Shown here in pieces: positions 18,211-26,433 of a stretch of DNA of 64,000 bases. Position 1 is the stretch's first letter; each line of letters opens with the position of its first letter. Below the pieces are notes generated by a model. That model had not been told where the DNA came from. It saw only the letters and a program-made list of their open reading frames with translations, and did no database searches. Made by a program: the position numbers and the translations under genes. Source of the DNA: Chitinophaga sp. (GTDB lineage: Bacteria > Bacteroidota > Bacteroidia > Chitinophagales > Chitinophagaceae); assembly GCF_017745275.1 (NCBI RefSeq), contig NZ_JAGHZS010000007.1, forward strand, positions 378,751 to 442,750, written 5' to 3'.

Positions 18211-19545
18211 ATGTCTACAATTACTAATAAGTGGCTGGCCGGAGTGATGCTCTTTGCATTCTTCAGTATCCAAACGGCGGCCAGTCAGAACCCTGAGCAA
18301 AATACCCTAACGTTAACGGATGTATGGAAGAAAGCAGATGTATATAACCGGCAACTACAAATGCAGTATTTGCGTGTTCAGGGCATGGAAGCACGCACCA
18401 AAGCGGCCAAAGACGAGCGCCTGCCGGAAGTAAAGGCCAATGGGGTATATGCCCGTGTTTCCAACCTGGCCATTTATGAAGATGGTCTTTTTAATGCACC
18501 TACACAATATCCTGTTGTACATGGCTATTACCAGTTCGGCGCCGATGCCTATCTCAACGTTTATAACGGTGGCAAAACAACCCGCGAAATTAAAGTGCGG
18601 GAAACAGAAGCTGAGCTGGCAAAAGAACAGCAAAACCTTACTGGTACTGAGATACGCTATAAGGCCGCTGCGCTTTACTTCGATGTCTACCGGGGACGGA
18701 TGTACGAAAAAGTGATGTTGCAGGATATCGCGGAACGCGAAAAGGAATTAACGGAAATCCGGCAGCTACATAAAAATGGCGTCGTCCTGAAAAGTGACCT
18801 GCTCCGCGCTGAATTGAAATTGTCTAAACAGAAAATGACGCTGCTGGAAATACGAAATGGGATCGCCATCGCTAACCAGCGGCTGAATATCATGATAGGG
18901 CAGGCCGATAGTGTAGAAAACCACCTGGCCATAGACACGCTGCTGCTGCCGCAGGCACCTGCACGCACCTACGAAGATTACCTGGCAGATGCGTATGAGC
19001 ATTCCTTTGCCTTTAAGATATCAGAAAAAGAAACGGCGCTGAGTGAACTGAAATTGAAAGATGTGAAAAGTAACGTTCTGCCCAAAGTAGGGCTCTATGC
19101 GGAGTATGCCTATACGTATCCACAAATCCTCTTTTATCCTTACTCCATCGCCTTATATGGCCTTGGACAAGTAGGGGTTAAAGCAGGGGTACCCATCTCC
19201 GCATTATACCAGAACAAACATAAAAAGCAGGAAGCAAAGATCAACCTGGAGCGCCAGGAAATTGAACATGCGGATACCAAAGATCATGTCAGGGAAGATG
19301 TAAAAGCCGCCTACCTGCGCTATACCGAAGCACTGACCCGCATCGGCGTAGCCAACGAAAATATTACACAGGCCAAAGAGAATTACCGGATTGTCAATAA
19401 TACCTATTTCAACCAGTTGTCGTTACTGACAGACCTGCTGGATGCAGAAACACAATTGCTGCAATCCCGCTTCGACCTTACCACTGCGGCCGTAACCGCA
19501 CAATTACAATACTATCAATTATTGAAAGCAACAGGCAACCTTTAA
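18211..19545 (+). CDS. TolC-family outer-membrane efflux protein
   Basis: 444-aa outer-membrane channel component. The signal peptide ends near TAASQN, followed by two long alpha-helical/coiled-coil repeats typical of OEP proteins and beta-strand segments (YQFGADAYLNVYNGGK). ATG 18211 is preferred; the upstream start at 18181 would extend ahead of the signal peptide. It is the first gene of an operon with the HlyD-like adaptor (3-nt gap) and the MFS pump. Confidence 0.9.
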   Translation: MSTITNKWLAGVMLFAFFSIQTAASQNPEQNTLTLTDVWKKADVYNRQLQMQYLRVQGMEARTKAAKDERLPEVKANGVYARVSNLAIYEDGLFNAPTQYPVVHGYYQFGADAYLNVYNGGKTTREIKVRETEAELAKEQQNLTGTEIRYKAAALYFDVYRGRMYEKVMLQDIAEREKELTEIRQLHKNGVVLKSDLLRAELKLSKQKMTLLEIRNGIAIANQRLNIMIGQADSVENHLAIDTLLLPQAPARTYEDYLADAYEHSFAFKISEKETALSELKLKDVKSNVLPKVGLYAEYAYTYPQILFYPYSIALYGLGQVGVKAGVPISALYQNKHKKQEAKINLERQEIEHADTKDHVREDVKAAYLRYTEALTRIGVANENITQAKENYRIVNNTYFNQLSLLTDLLDAETQLLQSRFDLTTAAVTAQLQYYQLLKATGNL

Positions 19546-19548
19546 TAT

Positions 19549-20619
19549 ATGAAGACGAACACAAACACCACTACGAATAAAACGGACAGGCTTATTTCAC
19601 GTATTACTACCATCATTGCATCTATTGTAGTGGTATGCCTGGCTATCTGGGGAATAAGGACATTGCTGTACCAGATGAAGTTCGAAGAAACCAACGACGC
19701 ACAGATAGATGAATATATCAACCCGGTAGTGGCAAAGGTGACCGGTTATATTGAAGAGATCCGGTATGAAGAAAATCAGGAAGTAAAAAAAGGGGACACA
19801 CTGATTATCATTGACAACAGGGAGTATGCCGCACAACAGCAGGAAGCAGAAGCGTCGCTGTTAAATGCCCAAGCACAGGTAAGTATCCTGGAAAGTAATG
19901 TTACTACAACCGCCCAATCTTCCAAAGTGTACCAGTCGCAGATTGCGGCAGCCAAAGCAAAGCTCACTCACCAGGAACAGGAATATGATCGTTATAAAAA
20001 GCTATACGACGTAGAATCCGCCACCAAACAGCAATTGGAAAGGGTAGAGGCAGCACTGGCTGTTGCCCGTTCAGATTATAATACCGCCATCGATGCCTAC
20101 CAGGCATCTCTCGCTAAAATCAATGATGCCAGGGTGCAGCAGAACGCACTGGAAGCAGAAATAAAACGTAGAGCGGCAGTGGTGACTAAAAACGATCTCA
20201 ATGTATCCTATACCATTATCACTGCGCCATATGATGGAAAGATGGGCCGCCGGACCATTCAGCCCAAACAACTGGTGCAGGCCGGACAGGTAATGGCCTA
20301 CATCGTGGATTGGGAAGCAGGTAAGTGGGTAGTTGCCAACTTTAAAGAAACACAAATTCGCCATATGAATGTAGGTGAAAGGGCGCAAATTGTAGTAGAT
20401 GCCTATCCGGGGAAAAAAATTACCGGGAAGATAGTATCCTTGTCAGGTGCCACTGGCAGCCGGTTTTCCCTGTTGCCGCCAGACAACGCCACGGGTAACT
20501 TTGTGAAGATAGCCCAGCGTATCCCGGTGCGTATCCGCCTCGACGGCTCTCCCGAAGAATTGAAATTACTGTCTGCCGGTATGAATGTGAATGTATCTAT
20601 TGCAAAAGAACGTAAATAG
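19549..20619 (+). CDS. HlyD/EmrA-family membrane-fusion adaptor
   Basis: 356-aa periplasmic adaptor with an N-terminal TM helix (about residues 17-37), a lipoyl-like half domain (NPVVAKVTGYIEEIRYEENQ, VKKGDTLIIIDNREY), a long coiled-coil hairpin and a second lipoyl half with ITAPYDGKMGRRTIQPKQLV. It links the inner-membrane MFS pump and TolC-like channel. The TM anchor and motif set fit EmrA rather than the lipid-anchored AcrA type. Confidence 0.92.
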   Translation: MKTNTNTTTNKTDRLISRITTIIASIVVVCLAIWGIRTLLYQMKFEETNDAQIDEYINPVVAKVTGYIEEIRYEENQEVKKGDTLIIIDNREYAAQQQEAEASLLNAQAQVSILESNVTTTAQSSKVYQSQIAAAKAKLTHQEQEYDRYKKLYDVESATKQQLERVEAALAVARSDYNTAIDAYQASLAKINDARVQQNALEAEIKRRAAVVTKNDLNVSYTIITAPYDGKMGRRTIQPKQLVQAGQVMAYIVDWEAGKWVVANFKETQIRHMNVGERAQIVVDAYPGKKITGKIVSLSGATGSRFSLLPPDNATGNFVKIAQRIPVRIRLDGSPEELKLLSAGMNVNVSIAKERK

Positions 20620-20621
20620 TT

Positions 20622-22220
20622 ATGGGGCAGGGTAAGCAGATATTTCGTTCCTGGGTGCCGGAATGGTTGATCCGGCTAACCATTTTCCTGGTGTTGTTTC
20701 CTACGGTGATGTTGTTTGCATTGTCGACGGCTAACGTGAACGCCGCTACGGGATTTTATGGGGCAGAGCCGCAGGATATACAATTTTCCATGCTGGTATA
20801 CTACGCCGCGCTGGTGGCTTTCACGCCGATGGAGAAACGTTTTTTCAGCCGTATTGCCACGAAAGAGTATTTCCTGATTTGTATGGTGCTGCAGGTGGCG
20901 GTAACGTATTGGTGCTATCACACACGCGAATTGCCTGCACTTTTCATTTGTCGCTTTTTGCAAGGGGTATTGAATTGTGGTGTCACCAGTATTTGTTTAA
21001 CGTTGTTATTCAGCCGCCTGAAATCAGAGCATGCCCGTGAAACAGGTTATGCTATTTTTTATGGGATGATACTTTGCTCCGGATCGTTAACATCGTTAAT
21101 TACTGCGCCTTTAGTAGATGATTTCGAATATAATGCCCTTTATAAGATGGTCATTTATTCGTTTGTACCGGGTGCTGTATTGTTGCTGCTGTTGATGAAC
21201 CGCGTGCACCTGGTGCGCCGGGTACCATTGTATCAACTGGATTGGACCAGTTTCTTTCTGTATGCGCCTATGCTGATTATGCTGGGATATATCCTGATTT
21301 ACGGACAGCAGTACTACTGGCTGCAGGATCCACGCATTATTGGATGCCTTATTGGAATTGTGCTGCTCACCATCACTTTTGTTGTAAGACAGTTGCACCG
21401 GAAGCGTCCATTCATCCATATAGACGTATTTAAATCAAGAGCATTTTTATTTGGGATTTTGTTACTGGCGGGACTTTACCTGATCCGTGGATCCTTCAAT
21501 ATCACGACCAGCTTCTTTGCTACGGTATTGGGACTGGATCCGCTGCATACATACGAATTACTGATTTACAACCTGATAGGGATTGTTATCGGATCTGTTA
21601 TGTCAACACGACTGGTGATCAGGAAAAGGCCATTACAATTTATCTGGTTGGTCGGATTCTTTGGCTTGCTGGTGTTTCATAGTGTGATGTATTTCCTGTT
21701 TACCTCAGAAGCAGATCAGTCTACTTTTATTTTGCCGTTGCTGATTCAGGGTTGGGGAGCCGGTATGTTGTTAACGCCGATTGTGTTATTCATTATTTCT
21801 TCTGTACCGGAGAGTATTAGTGTGTCTGCATCTACAGCGGGGGTATTTATACGATATACTTTCTTTGGTATGAGTACAGCGCTGATCAATTACTTTTCAC
21901 TCTACTTCACCAAAACACACGCTATGCGTTTAAGTGATGGCTTATCGGGGGCAGATAATGGCCTATCGGAGCGACTACACACTTACCAGGGCGCGTTGGA
22001 ATCGCGGGGGCTCATGGCTGATCAGGCGGCTAGGCTGGCGCCTGGGTTGTTGGATAAAGCAGTACAGAAGCAAGCCTTTCTGAAGTATGCGATGGATTAT
22101 TATGAACTGGTGGCGATTTTGATTTTAATACTGATGTTGCTGATTGTGGCTACGCCGTATATCATTAATCGCACAGTCATTAACGTGAAAGCCAAGCAGC
22201 CCGCGGCAGCTACGATGTAA
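20622..22220 (+). CDS. MFS drug efflux transporter (DHA2/EmrB-like)
   Basis: 532-aa inner-membrane protein with about 14 hydrophobic helices, the topology of DHA2-family proton antiporters. It follows the EmrA-like adaptor by 2 nt, giving the classic EmrAB-TolC order (here TolC first). The usual motif C region is present only in weak form. Substrates are probably hydrophobic toxic compounds; the divergent AraC regulator may sense them. Confidence 0.88.
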   Translation: MGQGKQIFRSWVPEWLIRLTIFLVLFPTVMLFALSTANVNAATGFYGAEPQDIQFSMLVYYAALVAFTPMEKRFFSRIATKEYFLICMVLQVAVTYWCYHTRELPALFICRFLQGVLNCGVTSICLTLLFSRLKSEHARETGYAIFYGMILCSGSLTSLITAPLVDDFEYNALYKMVIYSFVPGAVLLLLLMNRVHLVRRVPLYQLDWTSFFLYAPMLIMLGYILIYGQQYYWLQDPRIIGCLIGIVLLTITFVVRQLHRKRPFIHIDVFKSRAFLFGILLLAGLYLIRGSFNITTSFFATVLGLDPLHTYELLIYNLIGIVIGSVMSTRLVIRKRPLQFIWLVGFFGLLVFHSVMYFLFTSEADQSTFILPLLIQGWGAGMLLTPIVLFIISSVPESISVSASTAGVFIRYTFFGMSTALINYFSLYFTKTHAMRLSDGLSGADNGLSERLHTYQGALESRGLMADQAARLAPGLLDKAVQKQAFLKYAMDYYELVAILILILMLLIVATPYIINRTVINVKAKQPAAATM

Positions 22221-22700
22221 GCTAAGTCGCCTGAGAATTGATTGTAACCCCGGTGTTTTGTCGGAGAGCTGCTATATAAAGGCTTCATTGCGTTCATAAC
22301 CATAAAGGTTACACGCTTTTATGATTTTATGGGCAGCGTCACTGATTTGGTTCTTCCAAAATCATCCAATGATTTTACAGTAAAAAATTGGGCATCTGAT
22401 TCGATACGGGATTTCTATTTGTGATTCGCGGCGGATTTAGAAGGAAAATTTGTTGTACAGGCGCCAGGGAAGAGGGCTCCCGGATTCAAGAAAAATTCAC
22501 CGACAGTATTATTTATTCACGCATGATCCGGTTTAAAAATGTTTTTTGCGAATCTAGGCGCGTGAAGGGCGTGTTAGTTTGAGCTGGGTAGTATCATTCG
22601 ATACGAAAATCGCCTGGCTAAATGGTGTCGCAGCGTTGAATCAGGGGCGGCTAAAGTGGAGTAGACTAAAGAATTTTATGTCTTGAAATGATAATTTTTT
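22221..22700. other. Gene-free host flank left of dif
   Basis: 480 bp with no credible ORF between the efflux operon and the left dif-like site. Besides the hairpins noted, a 10-bp direct repeat ATTCGATACG occurs near 22399 and 22596. Gene-poor DNA next to dif is not unusual; no further structure is claimed. Confidence 0.4.
22290..22320 (+). terminator. Probable terminator of the efflux operon
   Basis: Stem-loop with paired GCGT/ACGC (22290-22293 with 22313-22316) and AACC/GGTT (22298-22301 with 22307-22310), followed by TTTT and an AT-rich tract, 70 nt after the MFS stop. A second hairpin AAAATCAT-CCA-ATGATTTT lies at 22358-22376. Confidence 0.45.
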
Positions 22701-22728
22701 ATTTAACATAATATAAATTATAGGAAAA
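22701..22728 (-). promoter_or_regulatory. dif-like XerCD site, left junction
   Basis: 28-bp site of the dif form. On the plus strand it is arm ATTTAACATAA (22701-22711), central TATAAA (22712-22717), then arm TTATAGGAAAA (22718-22728). On the minus strand the XerD arm TTATGTTAAAT is identical to the XerD arm of E. coli dif. By the logic of integration, the XerD arm belongs to the host and the XerC arm to the element. Confidence 0.85.
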
Positions 22729-22943
22729 ATGTGGACACAATATTATCAGAAAGTTTCAAGTATTTTTTATTAAAAATTAGGGAGTTGAAAAAATCTGATT
22801 TTTCGGCCGCTGTTTTAGAGGGTCATGCTGGGCTGTGCACCTGGGGTGTAAAGAATTGAGTTTGTACAGCGCTTGTTTAACCAAAAATCAAAGAGCAACT
22901 AATTAAAATATCGCTGCCAATGTATGGTATTTTTTCAAACGCA

Positions 22944-22973
22944 CAAAAAAAGCCGGTAAGATTACCAGCTTAA
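22944..22973 (-). terminator. Terminator closing the provirus operon
   Basis: Read on the minus strand: AAGC and GGTAA pair with TTACC and GCTT around a 2-3-nt loop, directly followed by a T7 run. It lies 29 nt after the stop of the last provirus gene, a good intrinsic terminator for the whole minus-strand gene block. Confidence 0.75.
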
Positions 22974-23001
22974 ATTAACCCTATGCCCTATCAGGCTGAT
23001 T

Positions 23002-23238
23002 TTATGAACCCTGTTTCTTTGCAACCCGATTTATCATGTCCAGCACCTCGAAAAATGAAGTCCTGACGGCTTTCGATTCCGCTGCACTCAAATCACCTGA
23101 CCGTACTTTTCTATAGTAAGTTGCAGTACTCCACCCACAGGCGCAGCTAACAGCCTCCTTAAAGGTTGTATGACCAGATGATAATAGTTGATTGTACATC
23201 TTTAGTTCACTTAATTTTGGATCACTTTTTTGACTCAT
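23002..23238 (-). CDS. Small HTH-like provirus protein, 78 aa (candidate repressor)
   Basis: Last gene of the element in transcription order. From the ATG at 23238 it is 78 aa, with a predicted helical region TFKEAVSCACGWSTATYYRK that looks like a helix-turn-helix, followed by RSGDLSAAESKAV. The upstream reading to 23313 crosses a hairpin region and is not favoured. No family is recognised. It could bind the paired operator-like sites at 29042-29089; this is inference only. Confidence 0.55.
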   Translation of the reverse strand: MSQKSDPKLSELKMYNQLLSSGHTTFKEAVSCACGWSTATYYRKVRSGDLSAAESKAVRTSFFEVLDMINRVAKKQGS

Positions 23239-23267
23239 ATAGGTGATATTTATAGGCTTAAAATATT

Positions 23268-23416
23268 GGGGACTGCTGGAAAGCAATCCCCGCGGCCTTT
23301 CGCCACATACCAATACATAGTGCTTCGGTATTTCCTTTCCTTAGAGCAACCCGCTCATTTCAAGGGAAGGGCGCTGCCGCCGCGCCACTTCCCCTTGACC
23401 CCATCCCCGGCGGGGG
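23268..23416. repeat. Cluster of three GC-rich hairpins in the provirus
   Basis: Non-coding gap with successive stem-loops: 23268-23291 (GGGGA and TGCT pair with AGCA and TCCCC, GGAA loop), 23361-23397 (CAAGGG/CCCTTG, AAG/CTT and GGCGC/GCGCC) and a short CCCC-GGC-GGGG at 23405-23416. It stands out from the AT-rich element. Candidate replication origin or packaging signal of a single-stranded genome. Confidence 0.6.
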
Positions 23417-23448
23417 TTTCCAAACAATGGGGGCCTATATTTACGGGC

Positions 23449-23862
23449 TTATCTATAGTTCTTATCCGTTAAGCCCATTGCCAGCTTGCGCAGTCCATAC
23501 TCAAACGCTACCATTTCAGTATTTTGATCCACGGTTAAATCACCAAATGCAGGTGTAGCACAGAATGCCTCCATGAAACTGAATACCATTTCGTTCACTG
23601 ATTCCTTCGGAAATATGTCTGAGAAATAGACAACCTTTTTAGGGTCGCGAGAAATATTGAAACGCTTGATTTTGCCAGTATTGGCATAGTGTTCCAATGT
23701 TGGATATAGTGAGATAAAAAACAGCGTAGATTCGACTATATGCGGGGAAAGTGGAGAATCAAAAATCAAAGGCAGACTAACAGCGGTAGCCGCTGTTTCC
23801 AGTATCTTTTTCCGCCTCAATGCTTTGAACAATACAAGTTTTGCCTTAAACTTACGAGCCAT
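23449..23862 (-). CDS. Provirus protein of unknown function, 137 aa
   Basis: From ATG 23862 the protein begins with a very basic segment (MARKFKAKLVLFKALRRKK), followed by a mixed region with DPKKVVYFSDIFPKESVNEM and a helical C-terminus. A GTG start at 23880 would add six residues. No family is recognised. The basic N-terminus could contact DNA or membrane. It lies between the two structured gaps of the element and may be a separate transcription unit. Confidence 0.5.
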   Translation of the reverse strand: MARKFKAKLVLFKALRRKKILETAATAVSLPLIFDSPLSPHIVESTLFFISLYPTLEHYANTGKIKRFNISRDPKKVVYFSDIFPKESVNEMVFSFMEAFCATPAFGDLTVDQNTEMVAFEYGLRKLAMGLTDKNYR

Positions 23863-23880
23863 AAAATGGGGTTTGGTCAC

Positions 23881-24013
23881 CGTACAACAACGTAGTACCG
23901 AAGCACCATGTGTTAAGGACTTTCACCTCGTGCCAAACCCCAGAACTTTTATGCATGAGAAATTCTGTCCGGGGCTGGGCGCTTCGGTGAGATATTTAAC
24001 TAGTTGTTGTACG
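23881..24013. repeat. Long inverted repeat in the provirus
   Basis: Outer arms of 11 bp (CGTACAACAAC at 23881-23891, complement at 24003-24013) enclose inner arms ACCGAAGC (23897-23904) and GCTTCGGT (23981-23988). On a single strand this would fold the whole inter-gene gap into one large structured hairpin. It lies between the stop of the 233-aa gene and the start of the 137-aa gene; a replication, packaging or termination role is possible. Confidence 0.7.
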
Positions 24014-24030
24014 CGGCAAATATAAATATT

Positions 24031-24732
24031 TTACAAACATCGTAACAAAATATATTGACAATCTTTCACAACCGCGTAAGTACCTGCCGGTTTATGCAAG
24101 ATACTATAGTCCCAAGATGCCTGCCAGTTAAGGGTTTTCAATGAATCAATTATATCTCCATTGTTCGGCATTAATAGCACGTGCTGGTAGTCAACAGTGT
24201 ATTTGAAATTATCAACCTCCGAAACACCTGCAGGTAATTCCGGGGTAGAAAATACTACTCCGAACCTCACATCATTTGCATGACTTTCACCTTCATTTCC
24301 ATGTGAGTATCGCGATGAATGAATGACTTGAACATATCCATTACCCAAGTCCTCAAAGTCCTCAATCTCGTGCATATTCCCATTCATACCCATCACATCC
24401 CATGAGGTAACCGTATTACTTAGTCGTTCTGGGATAATCATTCCTTTAACGGCAAGAACATTCGGCAAAGATGCCGGAATCTTTAGCCACAATGAAGCAC
24501 TAGCGTTGTTTCCGGGATACGGGATGTCCGTTACATTACGGCTATCAATTACAGCTCCGATTTCTACAGCTGATCTCCACACACCCGGTTCGCCTACAAA
24601 CTGAAATTTTATTTTCTCTAATGGAGGGATAACAGCCCGGCTAATAACATTTGGAGTGGTCAATTCCAGCTTATATGCAGGCGCTTTAATATGCTTAAAA
24701 AAGCTGTCAGTAAATACGTAATTCTGCATCAT
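24031..24732 (-). CDS. Beta-rich provirus protein, 233 aa (candidate structural protein)
   Basis: 233-aa protein with no TM helix and a beta-rich pattern (KLELTTPNVISRAVIPPLEKIKF, SLWLKIPASLPNVLAV, YVQVIHSSRYSHG, FKYTVDYQHVLLMP), suitable for a jelly-roll capsid, penton or spike protein. ATG 24732 overlaps the TGA of the preceding gene (ATGA), which implies translational coupling within the structural block. No family is recognised; the capsid role is inferred from fold pattern and position. Confidence 0.55.
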   Translation of the reverse strand: MMQNYVFTDSFFKHIKAPAYKLELTTPNVISRAVIPPLEKIKFQFVGEPGVWRSAVEIGAVIDSRNVTDIPYPGNNASASLWLKIPASLPNVLAVKGMIIPERLSNTVTSWDVMGMNGNMHEIEDFEDLGNGYVQVIHSSRYSHGNEGESHANDVRFGVVFSTPELPAGVSEVDNFKYTVDYQHVLLMPNNGDIIDSLKTLNWQASWDYSILHKPAGTYAVVKDCQYILLRCL

Positions 24733-25178
24733 GAAATTGAGTTTATTACGGTGGTGTTAATTTGGGCCTGTTCATCAGCATTCAGGTATTTTCGCACATC
24801 CGCTAAAAGGCTATGGCCACGGGCCTTTTGTGCATAAAACTGGCTTGTTAATGCAGCTTCTTGCACTGTATTTAAACGGTTGAGGTTCTGAATTACGGCG
24901 CCCTCATCTTCCCCAATGCTGTAATCCATAATCGGTATAACGCCAAACATTGGATGATAATTCCAAATTGCTTTTTCGCATTTTTCAGCTACATCTTTGC
25001 ATACCGCTATACGCTCCGAACTAACGTTGCTTTGTTTAGCTATAGCTTCCATCTCTGCAATACTGCTAACAGCATTGCCAGCAGACCGGATGCCAGCAAA
25101 TACCTTGTATATGACGTATACAGCCCCTCCAACCAGCAGATACTTTTTCCAGCTTTCAAACCCTTGCTTTTTATTCAT
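24729..25178 (-). CDS. Membrane-anchored provirus protein, 149 aa
   Basis: Starts at ATG 25178 overlapping the TGA of the transglycosylase gene. A single hydrophobic helix near residues 12-28 (YLLVGGAVYVIYKVF) is followed by a mostly helical soluble part ending with YLNADEQAQINTT. Probably an internal-membrane or virion-associated protein. No family is recognised. The longer reading to 25211 is disfavoured because it would run further into the upstream gene. Confidence 0.55.
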   Translation of the reverse strand: MNKKQGFESWKKYLLVGGAVYVIYKVFAGIRSAGNAVSSIAEMEAIAKQSNVSSERIAVCKDVAEKCEKAIWNYHPMFGVIPIMDYSIGEDEGAVIQNLNRLNTVQEAALTSQFYAQKARGHSLLADVRKYLNADEQAQINTTVINSIS

Positions 25179-25759
25179 CGTGGCATTTTTAAAACGTAAT
25201 ACATAGCACACAGAAAAATAGCTATTGACATAGCTATAAAGCTGTTTGTTTTTACCGTTGTAATGGGAATCTTTGAACTATTCAACAGCTTACCAGTGGC
25301 AGCTTCCCACTTCTTTTTTATCTCACCTTTAGTAATTACGCCGCTTTTATCAGTATCGAATCCTTTATTTCCCTCATAAATTTTGCTCCCGGAGGAACCA
25401 AATACAGTACTGTCGGGCTTATTATACAATGGCGGATGGAGCATCAGTGCGTATACATCAAATGCCTCTTTGGGCTTCTCCTTAAAAACCTTTTGCCACT
25501 GCAAAAAATACTTTTCTACATACACCAGCTGTTCCGCTATTGACATTGAAGGAAGGCGTTTATACAACCCTTTCTCCAGCTTTTCAGCAGTTGATTCAAG
25601 GAACTGAATTAGCCCGGTTGCCCCACTATTCTTGTTCTTTATCGACGGACTAAAAGTACCACCTGTTTCAAATGCAATCGACCGGACAAGAGACAGCGCC
25701 GGAAAAGCCAGGCGCTGCTCAATGGATAGGATAAGGCTTAATTCATAATTACTCAACAT
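25175..25759 (-). CDS. Lytic transglycosylase with EF-hand-like loop and C-terminal TM anchor
   Basis: 194 aa. An SLT-like core has the candidate catalytic Glu31 in AFETGGTF and the SGATGLIQF segment (residues 45-53) typical of Slt/goose-lysozyme-like folds. Residues 135-146 read DTDKSGVITKGE, a canonical 12-residue EF-hand calcium loop. Residues about 172-190 form a TM helix, then KMPR. It probably cleaves peptidoglycan during entry or exit as a virion- or membrane-bound enzyme. It overlaps genes on both sides. The combination of lysin, EF-hand and tail anchor fits a virion protein embedded in an internal membrane. Confidence 0.75.
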   Translation of the reverse strand: MLSNYELSLILSIEQRLAFPALSLVRSIAFETGGTFSPSIKNKNSGATGLIQFLESTAEKLEKGLYKRLPSMSIAEQLVYVEKYFLQWQKVFKEKPKEAFDVYALMLHPPLYNKPDSTVFGSSGSKIYEGNKGFDTDKSGVITKGEIKKKWEAATGKLLNSSKIPITTVKTNSFIAMSIAIFLCAMYYVLKMPR

Positions 25760-25898
25760 CAGCTGAAGGTTTTGAAGGTTTAGAGGATCCCAACAGTTCC
25801 GGGTAATCTTCCGAAACCTTTGTGACCACAGTTTTTACTGCCTCTAAAATGATAATTACAACCCCGGCGTATTTCAATGCTTTTAGTAAACTTTTCAT
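25749..25898 (-). CDS. Small one-TM provirus protein, 49 aa
   Basis: Reads MKSLLKALKYAGVVIIILEA at the N-terminus: a basic start, a hydrophobic helix at about residues 10-22, then a hydrophilic tail with a GSSKPSKPS linker. The stop lies inside the start region of the transglycosylase gene (out-of-frame overlap of 11 nt), a coupling typical of this element. Probable minor virion membrane protein or holin-like peptide; unassigned. Confidence 0.55.
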   Translation of the reverse strand: MKSLLKALKYAGVVIIILEAVKTVVTKVSEDYPELLGSSKPSKPSADVE

Positions 25899-25903
25899 CT
25901 TGT

Positions 25904-26320
25904 TTATTTTTTTCTATATGTACCAAAATACCCACCGTTAGGTGCACCCGGATTGGCCACCATTGCGAGATCAGGAATAGTTAACAATCGGCGATTAGTG
26001 TTGTAAAATCCTGTAAAAGTTTTTTTCCCTGTGCTGAACTGGACACTAACCACCCAATGTTCATATACTGGATTTGCAGTTTCGCGTTCCTTCCGGGGAA
26101 TCGCAACGAATGAGATAAACCCACGTGTGCGGGACTTATTCCAGCCGCTGATAAGGTTATCGTCTACCCTTTCACCGGTTCGTCTGCTGGTCCAACCTGT
26201 ACGCATTTTACAGCCGCTTTTTTTTCGCTGTTTGCCTCCGTCGAATGATGGTCGATTATTCGACCATCTATTCGACCATCCACGGCTATAGTTGCTATTT
26301 GTATACCTTCCGTAAGCCAT
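25904..26320 (-). CDS. Basic provirus protein, 138 aa
   Basis: A strongly basic, Arg/Ser/Asn/Tyr-rich N-terminus (SNYSRGWSNRW, KQRKKSGCKMR) precedes a small beta-rich domain (RGFISFVAIPRKE, EHWVVSVQFSTGKKTFTGFY) and a flexible C-terminus ending NGGYFGTYRKK. It could condense or package the genome, or be a structural protein. No family is recognised. It starts 2 nt after the stop of the 36-aa gene. Confidence 0.55.
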   Translation of the reverse strand: MAYGRYTNSNYSRGWSNRWSNNRPSFDGGKQRKKSGCKMRTGWTSRRTGERVDDNLISGWNKSRTRGFISFVAIPRKERETANPVYEHWVVSVQFSTGKKTFTGFYNTNRRLLTIPDLAMVANPGAPNGGYFGTYRKK

Positions 26321-26322
26321 AA

Positions 26323-26433
26323 CTACCTTCTTTTAGACGTTTTTTTCCAAATGAATACAGCCACGAGAACAGCTGCTAAACCTGCGGCCACCTTACCGGG
26401 TGTCGTTGTCAGAAACTCTTTTATTTTTTGCAT
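26323..26433 (-). CDS. Tiny one-TM provirus protein, 36 aa
   Basis: Begins MQKIKEFLTTTPGKV, continues with a hydrophobic helix (AAGLAAVLVAVFIW) and ends in a basic KKTSKRR tail, a typical phage membrane peptide. The ATG overlaps the preceding stop as TAATG, and the next gene starts 2 nt after its stop; this tight nesting supports a real gene. Too short for homology assignment. Confidence 0.6.
   Translation of the reverse strand: MQKIKEFLTTTPGKVAAGLAAVLVAVFIWKKTSKRR

Noticed and set aside
22290..22320. tRNA gene as the integration target of the element
   Set aside because: The hairpin there has no cloverleaf and is about 390 bp from the element boundary; the dif-like repeats explain the ends.
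23230..23472. 80-aa plus-strand ORF across the hairpin cluster
   Set aside because: It runs through strong inverted repeats, opposes all genes of the element, and its composition follows the hairpins rather than a protein.
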